DNA of 9,105 nt from Lysobacterales bacterium. Lineage in GTDB: Bacteria > Pseudomonadota > Gammaproteobacteria > Xanthomonadales > S139-57. Of the stretch, positions 6,575-9,105 are shown piece by piece. Location: the NCBI GenBank assembly GCA_026993285.1, contig JALWTZ010000035.1:1-9105 (forward strand), in the 5' to 3' direction. The notes beneath the pieces are model-generated. The model searched no databases. It was not told the origin of the DNA and saw only the letters and a list, made by a program, of their open reading frames with translations. A program made the translations under genes and the position numbers. The stretch's first letter is position 1. Every line of letters starts with the position of its first letter.

Positions 6575-6928
6575 ATGCCCAGGGAATTCAATCGTTCCGA
6601 TCGGGTAGCCTCCGTGTTGCAGCGTGAGCTGGCCCTGCTGCTGCGGGATGCGGTCAAGGACCCGCGGGTCCATGGCGTCAGTATTTCCGAGGTGGAGGTC
6701 AGCCGCGATCTCGGCCATGCCCGGGTCTATGTGCTGCTGGCACAGGAGTGTGACAAGGCAGAAGTACTGGCGGCCCTGAATCAGGCCGCCGGCTTTCTGC
6801 GCGCCCAGCTCAAGCCCCTGCTCAAATTGCGCACCATCCCGCAACTCAAGTTTCTGGAAGACGATTCCGTCGACCGTGGCAGCCGTATCGACGCCTTGCT
6901 GGCTCAATTGAACAAACCCGACTACTGA
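6575..6928 (+). CDS. rbfA: 30S ribosome-binding factor RbfA
   Basis: RbfA binds the immature 30S subunit and helps finish 16S rRNA processing, mainly during cold or rapid growth. The protein is 117 residues, shorter than E. coli RbfA (133), mostly at the C-terminus. Family marks are the N-terminal RSDRVASVLQREL (7-19), VSRDLGHARVYV (42-53), the AAG kink of the type-II KH fold (71-73) followed by FLRAQL, and PQLKFLEDDS (89-98) with RGSRIDALL (101-109). It starts 4 bases after the infB stop. No good ribosome site is at the normal distance; GGAGG (6546-6550) is 24 bases away. Translational coupling to infB is therefore likely. Confidence 0.95.
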   Translation: MPREFNRSDRVASVLQRELALLLRDAVKDPRVHGVSISEVEVSRDLGHARVYVLLAQECDKAEVLAALNQAAGFLRAQLKPLLKLRTIPQLKFLEDDSVDRGSRIDALLAQLNKPDY

Positions 6929-6929
6929 C

Positions 6930-7829
6930 ATGAAGGCCAGCGTGCACGGCATCCTGCTGCTGGACAAGCCGGCGGGCATGACCTCCAATGCCGCCCTGCA
7001 ACAGGTACGCCGCTTGTTCTCCGGAGCCAAGGCCGGCCATACGGGCAGTCTGGACCCCATGGCCACCGGCTTGCTGCCTATCTGCTTTGGCGAGGCCACT
7101 CGGATCAGCGGCTTGCTGCTGGATGCTTACAAGACTTACATGGCAGAGGCCCGCTTCGGCCAGCGGCGTGATACCGGGGATGCCACCGGTGATGTGGTGG
7201 CACAAGCCGCCCTGCCGGAAATCGAACCCCACACTGCCGAAGCACTCGCTCAGGCTTTCCTGGGTCATCTCCAGCAGGTGCCCCCCATGTACTCCGCGTT
7301 GAAAAAGGATGGCCAGCGCCTGTATGCACTGGCCCGCCAGGGAAAGGAAATAGCACGCAAACCCCGGGATATCGAGATTGCCGAACTGCGGTTCAGGCGG
7401 CTGGACAACCAGGGCATGGCCTTTGCCGTGCGCTGTTCCAAGGGGACCTATGTTCGCGTGTTGATCGAGGACATGGCCCGTTGGCTGGGCACGGAAGGCC
7501 ACATGACCGCCCTGCGGCGCACGGGCGTGGGGCCTTTTGTGCTGGAACAGGCATGGCAGCTGGAGCAGTTGTCAGCCATGGAGCCGGCAGCGCGCATGGC
7601 CTGCCTGCAACCGACGGAAACCGCCTTGCAGCATCACCCGGTATTGACGCTGGATGCCGAACAGGCCCGCCGCCTGTTGCAGGGGCAGCGCTTTGGCGTG
7701 CAAGGGCAGAAGGGCCGGACCTTGCGGGCCCATGATCCCCAGGGGCGCTTTCTTGGACTGGTGCGCATCAATGAACAGGGCCTGTTGCAGGTAGAACGCA
7801 TTTTCCCCCACTCGGCCGGTTTGCTTTGA
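6930..7829 (+). CDS. truB: tRNA pseudouridine(55) synthase TruB
   Basis: TruB converts uridine 55 in the T-loop of tRNAs to pseudouridine and also acts as a tRNA folding chaperone. The protein is 299 residues (E. coli about 314). The N-terminal GILLLDKPAGMTSN (7-20) is the family signature. The catalytic aspartate is D42 in HTGSLDPMATG (37-47). Y70 and R176 (in CSKGTYVR, 169-176) match the active-site tyrosine and arginine of the E. coli enzyme. Residues from about 235 to 295 form the C-terminal PUA-like RNA-binding domain. The start lies one base after the rbfA stop, so the two are probably translationally coupled. It is the last gene of this operon: a terminator follows after 20 bases, whereas E. 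coli continues with rpsO and pnp. Confidence 0.97.
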   Translation: MKASVHGILLLDKPAGMTSNAALQQVRRLFSGAKAGHTGSLDPMATGLLPICFGEATRISGLLLDAYKTYMAEARFGQRRDTGDATGDVVAQAALPEIEPHTAEALAQAFLGHLQQVPPMYSALKKDGQRLYALARQGKEIARKPRDIEIAELRFRRLDNQGMAFAVRCSKGTYVRVLIEDMARWLGTEGHMTALRRTGVGPFVLEQAWQLEQLSAMEPAARMACLQPTETALQHHPVLTLDAEQARRLLQGQRFGVQGQKGRTLRAHDPQGRFLGLVRINEQGLLQVERIFPHSAGLL

Positions 7830-7849
7830 CAGGTTCCCGCAGGCAAAAA

Positions 7850-7873
7850 CAAACCCCGCTGGAGCGGGGTTTG
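7850..7873. terminator. Shared bidirectional terminator between truB and the porin
   Basis: CAAACCCCGC (7850-7859), loop TGGA, GCGGGGTTTG (7864-7873): a perfect 10-bp stem. On the minus strand it is followed by GTTTTTG (complement of 7844-7850 region), which makes a good intrinsic terminator for the porin gene, ending 31 bases beyond its stop. On the plus strand the T-run after the stem is broken (GTCGGGTCTTTCTT), so it is a weaker terminator for truB, though the stem itself ends in TTT. Confidence 0.85.
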
Positions 7874-7903
7874 TCGGGTCTTTCTTGCAAGATCTGAACA
7901 GGA

Positions 7904-8830
7904 TCAGAACTTGTAGGTAGCACCCACGGTCAGCAGATCCTTATCGGAAGCCACCTTGTTGTCACGAGAACCGTAGCCTGCATACATGTTGATCTGCTTG
8001 TTGACCTTGTGGTCGAAGAGCAGAGCCCAGGAAGTGTTCTCTTCGGAAACGCCATCGGCCTGGCCGATCTGGAATTTAATGGTGTTCTTCTTGTCCATCT
8101 TGTAGGCAGCGGAAGCCTGGATGTAGTCATAACCAGTCACATCCTGAGCAGCTTCATATTGCGCACCCACCTTCAGGGCACCCATCTTGAAGGAACCACC
8201 CACTTTCCACGCATCCTTCTCGATGCCGCCATCGTGGAAGGTATCCAGCCAGAACATCATTTCCTTGGTCTTGTAGCGGATACCCACGCCGTAGGAATCA
8301 TCCTCGCCATCGGAGAAAGATACGTTACCCACGGCCTGCAGGCCACCCATCATCTTGGCGGACTGATACTGAATGGTGTTGGTCATGCGACCACGGTCTT
8401 CCGCAGCACCCTTGTGCAGGTTGGACAGGATGTTCAGGAAACCACGACCTTCCAGGTTGGTGCGCCACATGATGTCGGTGGCATGGGTCTGCTTGTAGTT
8501 CATGGTCATGGTACCGGCCAGCACCTTGCCGAAGCCACCCTTGATGCCGATCCACTGGTCCCGGTCGGTGATGGACTTGTTGCGTTCGGTCGGATCGATC
8601 TGCCATTCTACCTTGAAGATCGCCTTGGTTCCGGAATCACCCAGCTTCTGGCTGCCCTTGATGCCGATGGCGGAAGTGTTGGAGCGCAGGTCAGCCTGCG
8701 AATTGTTGTTCAGGTCCAGAGAAACATTGAGATGGCCATAGAGCTGGTAGTTGAAACCGTCACCAGCATAAGCGGCAGGTGCGGCTACCAGAGCGCCGGC
8801 CAGAGCCAGAGTCAGGATATTCTTGCGCAT
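7904..8830 (-). CDS. Gram-negative outer-membrane porin
   Basis: A 308-residue protein with a Sec signal peptide (1-22, cleavage after AYA, mature start GDGFNYQL). Porin marks are the first strand QLYGHLNVSLD (29-39), SAIGIKGSQKLGDSGTKAIF (53-72), the strand-turn RDQWIGIKGGFGKVLAG (90-106), RMTNTIQYQS (148-157), alternating hydrophobic/polar strands throughout, and a terminal strand VGATYKF ending in phenylalanine, the signal for outer-membrane insertion by the BAM machinery. General porins form water-filled channels for small solutes; the substrate cannot be read here. At 308 residues it is shorter than most (about 340-400), so its loops are probably short. It has GGAGGA 8 bases before ATG. 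It converges on truB and shares its terminator, with no functional link suggested. Confidence 0.9.
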   Translation of the reverse strand: MRKNILTLALAGALVAAPAAYAGDGFNYQLYGHLNVSLDLNNNSQADLRSNTSAIGIKGSQKLGDSGTKAIFKVEWQIDPTERNKSITDRDQWIGIKGGFGKVLAGTMTMNYKQTHATDIMWRTNLEGRGFLNILSNLHKGAAEDRGRMTNTIQYQSAKMMGGLQAVGNVSFSDGEDDSYGVGIRYKTKEMMFWLDTFHDGGIEKDAWKVGGSFKMGALKVGAQYEAAQDVTGYDYIQASAAYKMDKKNTIKFQIGQADGVSEENTSWALLFDHKVNKQINMYAGYGSRDNKVASDKDLLTVGATYKF

Positions 8831-8838
8831 GTATTGAT

Positions 8839-8844
8839 TCCTCC
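8839..8844 (-). promoter_or_regulatory. Strong ribosome binding site of the porin
   Basis: GGAGGA on the minus strand, 8 bases before the ATG at 8830. It is the best ribosome site in the window and fits the high expression usual for porins. Confidence 0.85.
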
Positions 8845-8872
8845 AAGCGTCTGTAAGCTAGACTGTTTTATC

Positions 8873-8900
8873 AATTTAGAAGGAAGTGTGAACCATTCAA
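8873..8900 (-). promoter_or_regulatory. Probable sigma70 promoter of the porin
   Basis: On the minus strand TTGAAT (complement of 8895-8900) and TAAATT (complement of 8873-8878) are 16 bases apart. Transcription would start near 8866, leaving a leader of about 35 bases that includes the ribosome site. A run of six G on the minus strand precedes the -35 box. The hexamers match consensus at 4 of 6 positions each. Confidence 0.5.
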
Positions 8901-8918
8901 CACCCCCCTCATCTTGGC

Positions 8919-8934
8919 CAGCCTGCACAGGCTG
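8919..8934. repeat. Palindrome 1 upstream of the porin promoter
   Basis: CAGCCTG (8919-8925) and CAGGCTG (8928-8934) form an inverted repeat with 2 bases between the arms. It lies 19 bases upstream of the porin -35 box and 2 bases from the next palindrome. It could be an operator or part of a transcript end from a gene beyond the right edge. Confidence 0.55.
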
Positions 8935-8936
8935 TA

Positions 8937-8956
8937 CCATCGCTGAAAAGCGATGG
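8937..8956. repeat. Palindrome 2 upstream of the porin promoter
   Basis: CCATCGCT (8937-8944), GAAA, AGCGATGG (8949-8956): a perfect 8-bp stem with a GNRA-type tetraloop when read as plus-strand RNA. No T-run follows on either strand, so a simple intrinsic terminator is unlikely. It may be the 3' end of a transcript, a repetitive extragenic element or a protein site. Confidence 0.6.
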
Positions 8957-8995
8957 GCGTAATGTAATGTTAATGGCCGGTTAACGCAAGGGTTG

Positions 8996-9034
8996 CCGTG
9001 GCTTTTTTCGCAAAATGTCGTGAAAAAACCACGG
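8996..9034. repeat. Long AT-rich inverted repeat
   Basis: CCGTGG plus TTTTTTC (8996-9009, with C9002 bulged) pairs with GAAAAAA plus CCACGG (9022-9034), 13 bp in all around a 12-base centre. The T-run and A-run lie inside the stem rather than after it. No gene overlaps it. It resembles a bidirectional terminator or a regulator site. Which of these it is cannot be decided here. Confidence 0.55.
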
Positions 9035-9105
9035 ATTTATCCATTAAGAGATAAGCGCTTTGAGTGTGATTTGGAGCCTGAGTGAAAACATTAGAAAAAC
9101 CTGTT

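Larger units (their letters stand above)
8831..9105. other. Intergenic region upstream of the porin, reaching the right edge
   Basis: Besides the ribosome site, promoter and inverted repeats listed separately, this 275-base stretch holds an AT-rich segment with AAGCGCTT (9053-9060, an 8-base palindrome) and repeated AATGT words (8961-8970). I see no coding region with a ribosome site or a recognisable product on either strand. Confidence 0.6.

Noticed and set aside
3187..6657. Very long antisense open frame opposite infB and part of nusA
   Set aside because: It is codon-aligned with conserved genes, its product is low-complexity (His/Leu/Phe-rich) with no known domain, and codon bias explains its length.
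8009..8962. Plus-strand open frame opposite the porin
   Set aside because: Codon-aligned shadow of the porin, which has a signal peptide, ribosome site and porin motifs on the other strand.
9037..9045. TTATCCATT as a DnaA box
   Set aside because: Only 7 of 9 bases match the consensus, it is single, and no replication gene is nearby.

Overview
The window looks like a Gammaproteobacterium of moderate-to-high GC. The evidence is a CAU initiator tRNA followed by rimP-nusA-infB-rbfA-truB, which is the order of the Escherichia coli metY-rimP-nusA-infB-rbfA-truB cluster. NusA has the two C-terminal acidic repeats seen in gammaproteobacteria, and a Gram-negative outer-membrane porin lies next door. 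I cannot name the genus from the sequence alone.

Layout. (1) Positions 1-1280, minus strand: the N-terminal 426 codons of a secreted protein built from eight FG-GAP/VCBS-like calcium-loop repeats; the gene runs off the left edge. (2) Positions 1281-1581: a divergent intergenic region with an AT-rich patch, a 12-base palindrome and a likely promoter for the tRNA. (3) Positions 1582-1658: initiator tRNA-fMet. (4) Positions 1659-1911: a structured leader with several hairpins and two terminator-like elements, the second ending about 30 bases before rimP. (5) Positions 1912-7829: the translation/transcription operon rimP, nusA, infB, rbfA, truB, all on the plus strand. Hairpins fill the rimP-nusA and nusA-infB gaps; the last three genes are packed within 1-4 bases of each other. 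(6) Positions 7850-7873: a terminator shared by the convergent truB and porin genes. (7) Positions 7904-8830, minus strand: a complete porin with signal peptide, strong ribosome binding site and plausible promoter. (8) Positions 8831-9105: the porin upstream region, with tandem palindromes and a long AT-rich inverted repeat.

The operon genes act together in making and starting the ribosome. RimP and RbfA mature the 30S subunit, IF2 places initiator tRNA on it (and that tRNA is encoded just upstream), NusA controls elongation and termination, and TruB makes pseudouridine 55 in tRNA. The leader terminators suggest that expression depends on read-through from the tRNA promoter and could be tuned by NusA; this is inference.

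I see no clearly new biological system. The best leads are the repeat protein beside the tRNA, the multi-hairpin rimP leader, the breaks from the E. coli gene order on both flanks, and the palindromic region upstream of the porin.
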